Positions 43,799 to 58,700 of a stretch of DNA of 64,000 bases are shown here, piece after piece. Origin of the DNA: Owenia fusiformis (lineage: Eukaryota; Annelida; Polychaeta; Sabellida; Oweniidae); the NCBI GenBank assembly GCA_903813345.2, contig CAIIXF020000002.1, positions 27,971,223-28,035,222 of the forward strand, read 5' to 3'. A model generated the notes under the pieces. That model saw only the letters and a list, made by a program, of their open reading frames with translations. It ran no database searches and was not told the DNA's origin. Numbering within the stretch: the first letter of the stretch is position 1; every line of letters starts with the position of its first letter. Made by a program: the position numbers and the translations under genes.

Positions 43799-46700
43799 CT
43801 AATTTCTGCTCCCAAGGGGTTTTCTAGAGTTCTGGAAATAAAGATTATTGACATGAGTAATCAGAATTTCATCATTAAAGAAAATATTGTAATTAAAATG
43901 ATGCATAAAAAAATCAAATTATTCACTTAAGCTTACAATCATCACTATGCCTACATTGTAGGGTGTTCATTTGTACCATAATGAAAAGTTTTATATTATC
44001 AATGATATTTTTTAAAGTATTTTAGCCATTTTTAGGTGAAGAAGATGCTTGGTCTTAAAGTGTGCGCCAAAGTTTAAAACTGCGCAGGCGCACCGCTCTC
44101 GCTAAACTATATAAAGAGATTACCGGGTACACGATTCAGAGGTAAGCCAGGAAGGCGAACGATCTTCGTCTCGTGATGATTTCCCATATAATAGTAACCA
44201 GGGAAGTTTCACCATTGAAATTGAAAATTACTATTAGATATTTGTAGATTTGTAGATGTTATTTATGAAGCTATTTAGTGTTTGCATCAATCAAATGGCT
44301 CATTTTGAACATATAAAAAGTATTTGTGTTTTGTTTCCCAGGGAATTGTATTGTATGTAGTACACACATAAATAGTGTACATTATACAGTACTTGAATAG
44401 CCTGGTTTACATAATATTGAAGGGCATGCTGATTACATGCACACGAGTACATGAATGAAGGCCTAATATTGATATACGTAGCTTGCATACCTAAATAAAA
44501 AATAAACTCTTCTAATCCCCTAATGTAAACACGGCGGTATACGTAGCCCGATTTATCGGGGACTTTAACAGGAATTTGGGTTGCAAAATTTTCAGTTTAC
44601 ATATACTAATAATTGAAATGTTCGCAACTGGTCAAAATATTCACATTTTCTAAGATTTTCTAAAATTCTCAACTGTTTGCAAATATATTTTCAACCAGAT
44701 GAAATATTGACATAGTTTTTTGCCTCACGTGACTCTCATACCAGGCCATGTGTGGCCAGGAGGATTCGAACTCCCTCCCTGGCCAAAACTTCAAAATCAT
44801 TTCAAAATCATGCAGTTTTTCACCATTCTGAGCATTTGCAAGTGGTTTTGGCAGTTTTGGGCCAAAGTTTTCAAATATAAACCCATCCTGGAAATTTTTA
44901 AAAAAGCTCAGACTATGAGCCTCTCTACTTACATGGGCCTTGTCTCCTGTCTTCTGCCTCACTACTCTCATGCTTCTTCTCAAGGGGGAAAAACCAATGT
45001 CGAACTTGATTCCCTTTTTCTTATCCTGTATAATACATTGATGTACATATTAGTATGCAATACATTAGAAAACTTAAATTAGAAATGGCATGGCATGCTT
45101 CAAAATTGAAGATCCTGAAAAAATTACTTACATGTTCTATCATAACAGTGATCATCTACTTAAAACAGGGCTTAAAGATATCTATGGATTAGATAATCAT
45201 TTTTAAATGGATTATCCAAAAATCCTAAAAAGCACCAAAAATCAAAGTTCAGGCATTAAAGAGAGGAAATTTTGATGCCATGTCTTGAAATCAACTCCAA
45301 AAATTTATAGCTAATAATTTCTGAAACAATACCTTAGTAATAAAATCATTGTCGGTTGATGGTTTTGCACGTTTATTAGGCGTAGCCTGTTTTCCTTGGC
45401 CTGTCCTGTGCCTCTTTCTACCAGAGCTCCCAGGTGTGTTGGCAGAGATAACTTGACGTATGGGAGTCAACACTCCATTAGGATTACGACGTGTCCTTGG
45501 CCCACTTGACTTCTGGGAAGCGTATTTAGGTAAGTAACGCACCCCTGGGGTTGAGGGACCAGACTGAAAGAAGTTTGATACAATAGAAAATTTTAGCCTC
45601 ATCGATCCTCAATATTCTCATATGTAAATAGACATAGTAGGCCTATCACATCTATAATATACTCAGATTGTGCTGAGTGTGATCTATGCCTACTATCCTA
45701 CTTACATTAATTCATGAAGTAAGGTATATTAATTCCATTAATATTTATAAAAATTGATGTTTGCATACATAGTGATAATTAGTGACACCTTTGACATGAT
45801 AATATTATCCTAACCCAAGCCACTGATTATGCACATTTTGGTAATGTTAAAAAAGCACGGTCCATATTATTTGATCCAAGTCTTTAATATAAAAAAATAT
45901 TAAAGATAGAATAAGGTTTGAAGTAATCCAACTTCAAACCACCAATAAATAAATTGCATTCACACCATTGCACATAACACACGAAAAGCATCTCATTTTA
46001 TGACTGCTGAAATTGCCCAAAAACAGACAGTCAGAGCCACTAATGAAAAATATCAAGTACCTTATTCACAGTGGGTCTGTCTTCAGGAGAGGCCCTTGTG
46101 CTATGCCTGGTTTTAGTGGTGTTTAATTGGCTTTGGCTCTTACTGGTGAGAGCGTGTACATCAGAGGGCCGACCAGAACGTAGTTCATCCTCAGTCACTT
46201 TCTGCTTGTCTTTAATGTTCACCTGAATATAAAGGTTCATTTTGGAGTTAAAAAGCATAGAGATTTCCCATCACTGTAGCAACCCTGAATTAGTACATGA
46301 TTTCTGAAGAGTTGTACAAATGAAAATAAATTATTATTTAAAACATGGTTTTGTTGAATTGGTATGAGGGACAGTTTCCAATTTTTGATGAATTTACCGA
46401 ATATCAAATGGGCGCGAATCCATTTTTAACTATGAGCATTGTGTAGGGTAGGGGATATTGTTTACTCATAAAAAAACAAAACACCAACAACTGAATACCA
46501 TCCACTAAAAAGTTGGAGATCATAACACTACGTCTCCTCTTGTAAAAATAGAGGCCAACTATAATATTTTCCTTTCTTCCCCTCCTTTCAGAGTTCCAAT
46601 CTAACTTGAGCCAAATTAGTATACCTCTGTTGGATAAGCTGTCCTCTGGTGTGGGAGGCAGAGTGTGTTTCGCCTCTGGAGTTCACCCAGTCTACCAAAT

Positions 46701-49700
46701 CCACTGTCATATGGTTCATCTTCAATGCCAAAGAATGAACCAGCTCCAACTGAAAAACATTCAAGTATTAATATAAATGCTATTGCATTATAAGCCACAG
46801 ATACAATGTAATAATCAGGGTAAAGCTTATCCATAAATTATACCTTAAAGCAAAGTTCAAATAATTCATACATGTGTACTGGTATGTTGATTCATACTTT
46901 TAACCTAATTTATGTCCCATAAATTCCCCCTGGATGCATGCTCTTACCATCATTCTGAATGATCGCATATTTTAGTGCATGTACAATATATACATTTTAC
47001 ACGGAGAGTAAGATCATTATATACTTTAATAAATAATAGTTGGTGCAATATCAAAGAAGTCACAAGTATCGTACAAAGAAAACCATCATTAAAATCTATT
47101 GGTGTCTGCCTAATGAGAAACATTTACAAAGCATTAATATGCAAAATGTCACCACTTGCCATTTGTTACAGATGCTGAACACCGTCCTCAAAAAAATTGA
47201 CTATAACAATATGTCACAACTCCTGGTGGTGACATAATAAGTAGAAAGATTTAGAACCCCTACCTGGAACTTGGTTGGTCGACAAGAAGCTAGCTCCGGT
47301 AGTGTTCATGCTGTAGTGAGCAGAGAGGTTGCCTCTGGCCATTGATGTGCCGCTGATACTGCTTAAGTCACTCACATTTAGGTCTTGCTTGCTCCAGTGA
47401 GATGGACAATGTGGCGTCTTGCATTCCCTGAAAATAGCAAATAGTTTTCATTAAAGATAGTGGCCGGGAAATCTTGACTGTTTTACAATTTAGTAAGTTA
47501 CTTCCACAAGATTTGTTTTAGGACTAGACTAGACTAGACTAGACTAGACTAGACTAGACTAGACTAGACTAGGACTGGACTAGACTAGATATTATAGGTA
47601 AACTTACTTAGCTGAAGGACCAGGTGCTCTGAAAGTGTCATCCAACCTTGAGGCGGTTCTCTGATTGACAGGTGTCTCCAGGGACATGTCATTTAGGTTG
47701 GACATCAATGAGTCATTCAATGCTGAAAATGAAATGTATGGCTCATAAATATTGTAAACAGTTTATCATTGAGAGGCCCCAGTTAATTAAACAAAGGCTT
47801 GTTACTCTCCTCTTGCTTTCTTGAACCTGATATACCAACATTGAAGACAAATATTATCACATATCTCATTATCTACATTTATATACTTTTAACCTCTGTT
47901 CACATGCAATCCAGGGCTATCTAATTTGATAAGCAAGGCCAGTGAATATCATCTGATCTTCATGACAAATGACCCAAATTTGACCAAATCAAACAATTGC
48001 AATCTTGTCAGTGGTATAAAAACATATTTTTTGTGTTTGAACTAAATTGATATCCCATAAACATGTACACAATAAACAATTAAATAAACGAAAAGCAAAA
48101 TAAATTCCTTACTTTGTTTTTTATTCCTTTCATTTTCTAGCTGCTTTTTCAACTGAGCAATTTGGTCCTTTGCTTGTGATATCTCAAGTTTCAGTGCATC
48201 TATGGTTCCCTCCATCTTCTCATTAGCTCCTGTTAGCTCACTAATGGTCTCTTTCTTCTTGTTGTAGTGCTCCTTGTATTGCCCTATAAGCTCTTTATTG
48301 TCTGCAAGCTGTTTCTCTCTCTCATTCATACGGTCCATTAACTCTCTACATTTCTCTTTAGCCTTAAATATTAACAGTATTTCCAGATATATGCCAGGAT
48401 AATGCCAAAGTAAGATCTTTGAACTAATTTGATATGTCAAAATGAAATGAAAACTTTGAAGGTTTGAAACAATTGATCACTTTACATTTAGGAGGGAAAT
48501 ACAAAAGGATTATTAACATTTTCTGATTGCATTTTGGAGAATTAATGTTTGCCATTCAAGTTGTTGATGTATACAGGGAAACAAATAAATCAGTGTTTGT
48601 CTAAGTTCATTGCACAGGAAATACAACAAGAAGAGTGTATGTAACTAGGACAACTTATTCATGTTAAAAACAGAGATCACTCAATGCATAAGTGTCTAAG
48701 TATTGATCCAGACCTGATACCACCTTAGTGAAACAGTTTTTGGCTCACATAGAAAGCTGAAAGAATTGCCTTTTATGGCAGATCTACTCCACAAGTTTTC
48801 TCAGAAAGATACGAACAACATACCTTTTCGTATTTGCCCTGGTACAAAGTCAACTGCTGCGTGGCTTCCTGAAATAAGAAAACACTTGTTTTATGCCTAA
48901 AATTGTGCTGTATGTAAAAATTGTACAAAGTATTTATGTAACATACTTCAGATGTTTTTATCATCTATATTTGGACTTCAATTTTCATGTTGATATGACA
49001 GTTGATTTTCTTTAGTAAATATTGAAGTGAAATGCAAATGATCAACAATATGAGATGATCCCTCAGAAACGTCTCTGTTTGTGAAGATTTAAACTTATGA
49101 CAGGGTGATTTATAATGGGTGTCACCGCAACTTTCCAAATCATTGTATTCAATTCGCATGCACAATGGTGGACCTCAATTTAGTCGTAACTTGCAGCATC
49201 TAATGAGACTCACTCATGTACAATTTTCCAACAGAGAAAGAGAGAACAATAAAAGTTATAATGGTGGTGTCTTACCTGTTTGCCGCCATTTTGTTTCTGC
49301 AACTCTGCAACCCTGTTCTGCAGAGTGTTAATGGCTTCTTGTTGTTTATTGTTGGCTTCATTTAGCTCGATGACTCTCTCCTTGTTGATGTTGTACCTAT
49401 CTTTGTAGTGTCCAATCAGCTCCATTGTCTCTTTGATGTTCTTCTCCTTTTCTGAGAGCTTGGCAAGTAGTCCTTGGTATTTCTCTTCAGACTGAAAAAA
49501 TAAAAATATTCAAAATAAAATATATTTTATTCCTTTTCTGAGAGCTTGGCAAGTAGTCCCTAGTATTTTTCTTCAGACTGAAAAAATAGAAATATTTAAA
49601 ATAAAAAAGATTCTTCTCCTCTTCTGAGAGCTTTGCTAGTAGCCCTTGGTACTTCTCTTCAGACTGAAAAATGGAAATATTCACAATGAAAAGGATTAGA

Positions 49701-52700
49701 ATGTATGATAATACAAGTGAATAAGACCTGCCACAAGAGTTCAAAGACAGCATGATTATAAAGTAGCTTCATGCATATTGGTAAATGAATTCAATGAAGT
49801 TGGGAATTAATTCAAACAAGACTACTCTGAAGCCATGACTTGGGCCCTAATGAACAATACACTCTACTATACCTGACCCCTAGAAATGCATAAGATACTC
49901 TGTTTGTCCAATTGTATTGTTTAGTATATTTTTGAAAGTACCTTATTAACATCTAACGTCATCCGATAAACCATTCATAAGGAACAACCACATAAAAACA
50001 AATAACACAATCATTACTAATAAGCCAAAAGGGTTGCTCATGAACACCAAATGCAAGGTATAGTAAAGCGAATAGTAGTTCAATGAAGGCCCTGAATCAA
50101 GCAGTGGTAATTTCACTTGATTTTTAATTCATTTTTTATGTCTTCTGTTTTTCATTTTCCATTTTTATCCATTTAAAACTTTAATTAACTGATCGAAACC
50201 ACTATTAATTTCACTTGTTTGATAATTCATTCAGGTCTTTTGTTTCCATTTTCATCCATTAAAAACTTTAATTAACTGTTTGAAACCACTATTAAAATGC
50301 AATAATTATATCTAAGAAGTTGATGATCCAGAAATTGACCTCAAGTATCTCCATTTTCACTTTGTTTGAAAATTGTAATGAGAATGCACAAATAAAGTGT
50401 TATGTTGCAGATCACATATATACAGGGTGACCCTAAAAATACAAATATCAATTACATAACATGACCTGTATTTCAGAGAAATGTACGTATATTCATACCT
50501 TCATTACAATAGAGATAGGCTAGGTGAAATTATCTTAAACTCACTTTAATAGTTTCTTCAAGGATCTTCTGGTGTTCAGCCTCCATCTTCTCAAGCTGTT
50601 CATTATGTTTCTGATTTAAAGCAACAGTCTCATCCTGGTGACATTGTTGTAGAGCAGCAGCGGTGCCTTGGTAACGTTTCTGTAAAGTGTCACCTCTTTC
50701 AATAAGAGCCCTTTTCATCTGAAACACAATGTTCAATTATGACACCATGTTGCTCATAAAAATTGTTAAGAGCAGTGGTGAGATTTCCCAAAGATGAGCG
50801 TTGGTATTGGCATGCTCGATAACCAATTTTATACCAATGAAATTGACCTTAATGTTTTCGCTGTTGTTTTATGAGTAGTTTCTACAAAATTTCAAATTTT
50901 ACTTTGTGCATGCGAGGCTCTGAGAGAACACTTGCTCATGATTGTTCATGTGATCATATCCTGCAATTTGATTGGACATCATATACTGATGGATGTGATT
51001 TAAATAAATGTTCATGAATACGTAAGAATTATGGGGGCTACTCATAAGAATTGTTTTCTGTAATTTCTAGTTATAATATCCCTGATAATGATGTCTTCCT
51101 CTCCATATATTGAAATTACTAGATTTGAAAAAAGAAATAAAAATAATGCATTTAATAAGCATTTACTTACTGTGCTTTCAAATTCAATTTGCTGTTCCTG
51201 TAGCGCTGCCTTGACTGATTTGTCAATTTCATTGTCCAACTCCATACGTGTATACATGCCTTCTCTTGTCACCTTCAGCTCCTCTCCAAGACGGTCCAAC
51301 TGTTCACTCATCTACGACAGGAAAATATCAAAGCATTAAATATCTATAGAAGTTCCAGTGGGAACAACACTAGTCTCCTCTTATAAGGACCTGGCCCAAG
51401 ATATTAGTTAAACTTATTCCATGAAACCCCTGACCCCCTCTTCCAGTCTTGTTGAGGAGTCTAGAGTTGGCTTTGGGGAGGGGGAGGTGGTTTAGTTATT
51501 ACGAAACACCATGCATAATATATTTTGTTTTGTCCAGTTATTGTCAAGTGAAATTTTGTATTTGCCCATTGCTCATCAATTCTTGGAGATTAACATGACA
51601 TTCATGATGTGCAGGATACTAGAAAACTGAAATTAATTGAAACTTTATGTAACTCACCTTTACTTGGATTTGGTTATATTCCTCCTGCGATTTAGCCAAC
51701 ATGTCCTCCTTCGTGGCTAATAGCTGGTTAGTTTGGTTAAGAGAGTTCATTGCAGCCTCTACTTTTCCTTCCAATTCAGCAACAGTGTTTGCATGAGCAG
51801 CCATTAATTTGGCATGATTATCAATATTAAGGTTTTCAATTTCGGCAACAGTTTTTTCATGATTAACCGAGTTGGCTGTTAGGTCTTTTTGAAGGGAGGA
51901 TATTAGAGATTCCTTTTCTTGTAATTGAGTCTGGAGACATCTCAGCTCTGTTTGAACTGAATTCGTATTTACATCCTTCCCTTGTAAGGAAGCTTGTAAC
52001 AATTTAATCTCAACTTGGAAAGAGCTTATCGACAGCTCGTTTTCTTGCGATATAGTCTGCAGTTCAGATTTGAGGTTATTTATGTTTGCTTCCTTTTCTT
52101 GCGACGATGCTTTCAATGATTTTATCTCTGTTTGAAGTGAATCAACAGTGTTCTCATTTTCTTGGGAAAGTGTTTTCAATTGTGTATGAAGAGCCTGAAT
52201 ATTGTTCTCCTTTTCTTGAGATAGTTCCTTTAATTCAGTTTCCAGTGATTCTATAATGCTACCCTTTTCTTCAGTCTCAGATTTCAATTCAGACTGTACA
52301 GAAACTAATGTCTCATCCTTTTCACTCAATTCACTTTCTAAAGATTTCATCTCAGCTTGTAGGGAGGTTATCTTCTTTTCCTTTTCCTGTGAAAGACTCT
52401 GGAACTGCAGCATCGCGGTTTTCAGGTTATTTATTGATTTATTGCTCGCTTTCTCCATTTTCCTCATCTCCTCTTGCAGTTCTGTGACTTGATTCATGCT
52501 CTGTGTCTGTGAGGATGCCAGCTCTGCGTGGAGAGAGCTCATTTTCAGCTCATTCTCTTGTGACAGTGTCTGGATCTTTGTCTGGAGGCTGTTTGTGGTT
52601 GCTTCATTTTCTTGCAACGATGTTAACAATGATTTTATTTTGGCTTGAAGGGAATTTATCGTTACATCTTTATCGTGTAACACTGTCTGTAGTTCAGTTT

Positions 52701-55700
52701 GAAGAGACGATGTGTTTTCCTGCATCAAAACCTGCAAAGTTTTCACCTCCGTTTGTAGAGCCGTTATTGTTAAGTCCTTCTCCTGCGACAATGCTTTTAA
52801 TTCTGAATTAGTTGACTGGAACATCATGTTTTTTTCCTGCGACTCAGTCTGTAAAGATTTTAAATCTGCTTGTAAGGAAGATATTTTGTTTTCATTGTCC
52901 TCTGAAGCACTCTTCAACTGAACGATGACATTGTTTAAATCATTTATGGATTTACTACTTGTGTCCTCTAAGTTCAATAGTTCTGTTTGTTTTTGCTCAA
53001 TTTCAGCTTGGAACGACTTTATATCTGATTGAAGGCATTCAATTGTATTTTCCTTTTCTTCAGTCACAGATTTCAACTGTGTCTTCAGGGATTCAATTGT
53101 GTTTTCATTTGCTTCAATGACAGTTTTCAACTCTGTTTTAAGGGAACAAACAGTATTCTCATTTTCTTCAGTCACAGTTTTCAATTTCAGTTGAAGGGAG
53201 TCAACTGCATTATCCTTTTCTTGTATCGCAGCTTTCAAATTCGACTGAAGGGAATCAATTGTATTTTCTTTGTCTTGCATCACGGATTTCAACTCTGACT
53301 GGAGGGAGCCCATTGCCATTTCCTTTTCTTGCGTTACTGATTTCAACTCTGTCTGTAGTGAGTGAATAACATTTTGCTTTTCTTGTGTTACGGATTTCAA
53401 TTCTGATTGAAGGGAATTAATTATGTTTTCCTTTTCCAATGTTACAGCTTTCAACTCTGTCTGGAGAGAACGAACTGCAGTTTCCATTTCTTGTGTCAGG
53501 GATGTCAGCTCACACTGCAAAGACTGGATCTTGCTCTCTTTTTCTTGTGTTACAGATTTCAAATCAGATTGAAGCGAATTGATTATGTTTTCCTTTTCTT
53601 GTGTTACAGATGTCAATTCAGACTGTAGAGAATGGATTGCAGTTTCCTTTTCTCGTGTTACAGATTTCAATTCAGATTGAAAAGAATAGATTGTGTTTTT
53701 CTTTTCTTGTGTTACAAATTTCAATTCAGACTTCAGAGAGTGGATTGTGTTTTCATTATCTTGTGTTATAGATTTCAAATCAGATTGTAGAGCATGGATT
53801 GAGTTTTCCTTTTCTTGTGTTACAGATTTCAATTCAGACTGAAGAGTGCAGATTAAGTTTTCCTTTTCTTGCGTTACAGATTTCAATTCAGATTGTAAAG
53901 AGTTGACTGCATTTTCCCTTTCTTGTGTTACAGACATCAATTCAGACTGAAGCGAGTGGATTGTGTTTTCTTTTTCTTGTATTACAGATGTTATTTCTAA
54001 CTGAAGAGCCTGGATTGTGTTTTCTTTCTCTTGCCTCACATATTTCAACTCAGACTGCAAAGAGTTGATTACATTCTCCTTTTCCTCTCTCAAAGCTTTC
54101 AAGTCAGACTGAACAGACACCAGGGCTTTGTTTTTCTCCTGTGATTCATTCTGAACAAACTTCATTTCCGCCTCTAAGAAATGGATTTTCTTTTCCTGCT
54201 CTTGGGAGAAACTCTTGGATTGGAATACTGAGGTCTTCATGTCATTGATGGTCTTCTCGCTAGTTTCCTGCAAGTTTCTTAGATCATCTTGAAGTTGTGT
54301 GATATTGTTCTTACTCTCATTAAGCTCAGCTTCCATCTGTTGAGCTATCTTATCTTGTTGGCAAAGTGTGGTTTGGTATTCATTAATCTTCTCCTGAAAA
54401 CATAAGTTATGATCACATTTAACACTAGGTAATCTCCTTCTTGATATATACTCCTATATATAATAGACATTTCAATGAAACTCTGCCACATTTTACGCAC
54501 AAAAGAAGCTAGAATATATTGATCAGATGCCAGCAATTTTTATGAACAATATTTTTCCAACATTTTTAGGAAAACCTTAACATCAAGGCCTGGCGAAGAT
54601 GCAAACTATGGGATAGAACAATTTTACCCAAGGCATTAACATGCAAAATGTCACTACCTGCCATTTGTTACCACTGAACGCAGTCACAAAAAGGTTGGAG
54701 ACTATGTCATTACTTCTGATGATGACCTGAAAATTGACATCTTTAGAGGCAGAGAGAGCCCATTTGACTGCAAACAAGCTTATTGGAAGTTGTAAGAATT
54801 TGTTATTTGTTGCTGAACCTAAATTGTTATAGAGGTCGAACCTAAACATCGACCACCAAACACCATCAAGTAAATACTATAGTACTAACAATATTTCACT
54901 TCAGACAGGGCCCATTTGACTGCAAACAAGCTTACCAAATGTTCTAGTCTGACTTGACGTAGAGTCTCAAGGTCTGCATTAAGGGCATCCTTCATGGTTG
55001 GATTGAGCCAGGAGTTCTTCACTTCATAGAGCTCCATCTCTAGTTCAGCCACTTGTTTACGTGTAACTTTAGACATGCACTCGCCACCATTGCTGCTCAC
55101 ACCAGAGTTACCTGGCAATAAATAAAATATCATATTATTGTCATGCTTGCAATTGCATTGATTGGTCAAAAGTGGGTCACATATCAGCAGAGATCATGTA
55201 ATATGCACTGGACATTATTTTAAAATAAGACAATTGGTTACTGACTAAAAATCGGGATTGTTGGGAAAAAATTGGAGTGAAAATCTGAATTTCTATAAAA
55301 ATGAGGTTTCTAAAAATTGAGGAGAAAAATCGGGGTTGCAAAAAAATAATTTGATAAATCGGGAGTTTCTAATAAAATCGGAGTGCCTTCTTGAAAAATC
55401 GGGAGGTTTTGATGAAAAATAAGGGGATTATGTGAAAAATAGAGATTTTTGAAAATTGGAGTGAAGCACTAAGAAATCAGTATTTCTCACGATTTAAACA
55501 AGGACTTGACAGGTGAGAGAATGTACCTTGTTGTTGGGCATACAGCTCCTCAAGCTCTTCAATCCTTTCTTTACACCTCTGTTTTGTTCTTTCAATCTCA
55601 CTGAGTGCAACATCCCTCTCTCCAGTAACCTTTTCCAATTCAGTGGCATGTTGTTCCTTTATCAGCTCTGTTGCAACAAGCTGGAATGAATACTTTATAT

Positions 55701-58700
55701 CTTATTTTTTACTTCATATAAAACTGTACATGTTTTGTCAACATTGACGCCCTCTATTTTTGTAATGAGGTCGTCCTTTGCCAGTATTCACACTCCATTT
55801 TATTTATATCCATTAAATCAAAATACTAATTCACTACTGAGCTTCTAATAAACCCTATCGTTTTTAACTGGATATATCCAAGAAAGTTCCAGGGCACTCT
55901 TAACGATTCATGACTTCCTTTGTCAATTGTTTAAAATATTTTTTCCTCAGAAGCAAACCTCACTCACCTCATGCTGTAGCCTGACACATTTGCTACTGTA
56001 CTCCTCCAGTTCAGCATTGAGACTCTGAGTAACTCTTAGCTTTTCCATCAACTGATCTTTCTCTGCGTACACATTTGAATTTTCCAGTTCAAGCTCAGCA
56101 CAGCGTTCTTTGTATTCCTTAAACTGCTGCATTTTACCTTTCAAACTGAAATGTATGCCAAAATATATAAGCTAAGGTGTGAAGTTGCGTCAAAATATAA
56201 TTTAATAAACCAATGTTCACAATAAATTTGATATTTAGCCCCTCTCCCCAAAATTATTAAACACATAACTGAAACATGCAAAATGATGTAGCTTCAAAAT
56301 GTAATTTAGGAAAGAAATATTCATCGACATAATGAAATTAACTTTTAGCCCCCAAACTATTAAAATATTATCAAACTTATTACTCCAAAGCATGTCAAAA
56401 TATATTTAGGTTAAGTCTGATATTGCGTCAAAATGCAATTTAAGAAAGCAATTTTCTTTCAAGCAAATTAGACCCTCCCTCAAACGATTAAACTAACATC
56501 AAACTCATAACTGAAACATGCAAAATATATTTAGGTTAAGTCTGATGTAGCTTCAAAATGTAGTTTAGGATTTGAAATGTTCATCGACATAATGAAATGA
56601 ACTTTTAGCCCCTCTCCCAAACTATTAAAATATTATCAAACTACCGGTAATAATATACAAAGCATATCAAAATATATTTAGGTTAAGTCTGATGTAGCTG
56701 CAAAATGTAATTTAAACTACTATCACACTCATAATTAATCAAACTGAATACTCATGTACCTTTGTAGCTCTGTCTCAGAATTAAGCTTGTCTTGTTTTAG
56801 TGATGAGCACTCTTCTCTCAGGCATTCGTTGTTTCCTAATCTCAATTGAAGCTCAGTCAGCTGACGAGCTGCAAAGAAACCATGTGATGTTTGTTAAAAT
56901 AATAGAGTAATGATGTGCAATCAAAGTGTTCCCCTTGAATATATGGTTTCTATTTTTACAAAAATAATTCTTATATGTGAATTCATTTTTCAGTTAATGG
57001 GTACATATGATGTCAAGCCCCCACAATGGTGAGTGAGGAAATCCAAATTGATGGCATTTTCATATAACTGAAAATCTGTATGTACATATATATAAAAAAA
57101 ACACCTCTCTAGTCTGAACACTTTTTGGTCCTATTTTCTAAGCGTTTATAGCTTCCATGTGAAAAGACATGAAATATGAACACCTGCTTGAGATATGAAC
57201 ACATGCTTGAGATATGAACACCTGCTTGAGATATGAACAACTGCTCCATACAATTTTGAATGGTTCAAATGGCATTCATGTTTAACTTGTACTAGCATAT
57301 TTAGAGAACATTCCACAATTACCTTTTCTCTCAACAGCCTCTGTCTTGTCCTTCAGCTCTTTGGCCTTGGCAGCGAGATCTTCCTCAAGGTCTTCATTAA
57401 GGTGGACCTGCCCTTGTAGTTCTACTTCAAGCTTCTTGATCATGTCAGATTTTTCTTGAAGATGTTGGTCTTTTTGCCTTAGCAACATCTGAATAATTAA
57501 GGATGAATATCAGAGATGCTGTTCAAATATCAATGTAATTTCAAGAACTCAAGTAATCTAGTTCATTTGTGGGGGTTCTAATCTAAAAAAGTTTATAGAA
57601 AACCTTCAATCTCACAGTAATAAAAGAGCACATGTATTAATCAAATGTATATTTTATATTGCATTTAATTTAATCAAACTCTAAAATGAAAATCGATTCT
57701 ATATTTTATTTATTTTTATTTATTTATTTTGACATACGCTTTTTTAACAGCGGCACACTATTATTAGGTGCGTCAGTATTTGTAATCTACATATATATTT
57801 TATAAGCACTAAAAATGTTTACATAAAATACTACAGTATCTCTTTAGGGAAATTTTTTCTGTCTAGTTATCTGACCCAAATTAGACACTTGGAGGTAAAA
57901 CTGGACATCCTTCTGATAACAAGAAAATTCTGTTTTACAGACCACATACATTTTTGTACTTATCTAAAGCATTCAATATGATTGTATTCTATGTCTACAA
58001 GCATGAATAAGCAAACTATGAACCTATTAAAGACATTTAATAGATAATCTACAAGTACAAACCTCAAGCTGTCTTCTTTCTCTAGAAGCCACCTGAAGGT
58101 AAAAAGCAAATTAACTAATGAGGTGTCACATCACTAAATCAGTGTCTCGTGATTTATTGGTGTGATACCTTACAGGGAAAAAGGAGTCTATGAGGTGTCA
58201 CATCACTAAATTGGTGTCTCATGATTTGTTGGTGTGATACCTTGCAGGGAAAGGGGAGTCTATCTAGATATACTACTACTACATAAATCTATCTTTAAAA
58301 TAAAGCATCCAAAAGAGGAAGGGATTTTGAAGCACTCAGTTTCAAGAAGTGGCACAGTTTACAATCTACATCAGTCATGCATGTCTACAACTACAGTAAG
58401 ACCTGTCTAACCCAAATACAACTGGGGCAGACTAAAAGCACCCTATGCAGACAGAGCCTGTGGGAAATATTGGGTGCGGAGCAAATGAGCGGAGGGTGCG
58501 GAGCTAACGGTTATTTTTGAATTTAAATTTGGGATATTTCTGAAACTAAGCCGTTTTGGGACTTCAAATATACCAAGATATGTGTATTTGACACCAAATA
58601 TCAATACAATTGTGAAAATAGTAGCGCAATTCATTCTATAGCGACGCAGTGTGCCTTAAACCTTTCCCAGACCTATATATTTTGAAATTATCGTTTTAAT

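Noticed and set aside
44735-44800. Box B-like GAGTTCGAATCC on the minus strand, as in a tRNA or SINE
   Set aside because: No box A at the right distance and no tRNA-like pairing beyond the TGGCCAGG/CCTGGCCA stem.
52256-53628. Several plus-strand open frames of 70-100 codons
   Set aside because: They are antisense shadows of the repetitive NuMA coiled-coil exon; their composition (Phe, Ser, Cys rich) is the complement of coiled-coil codons.
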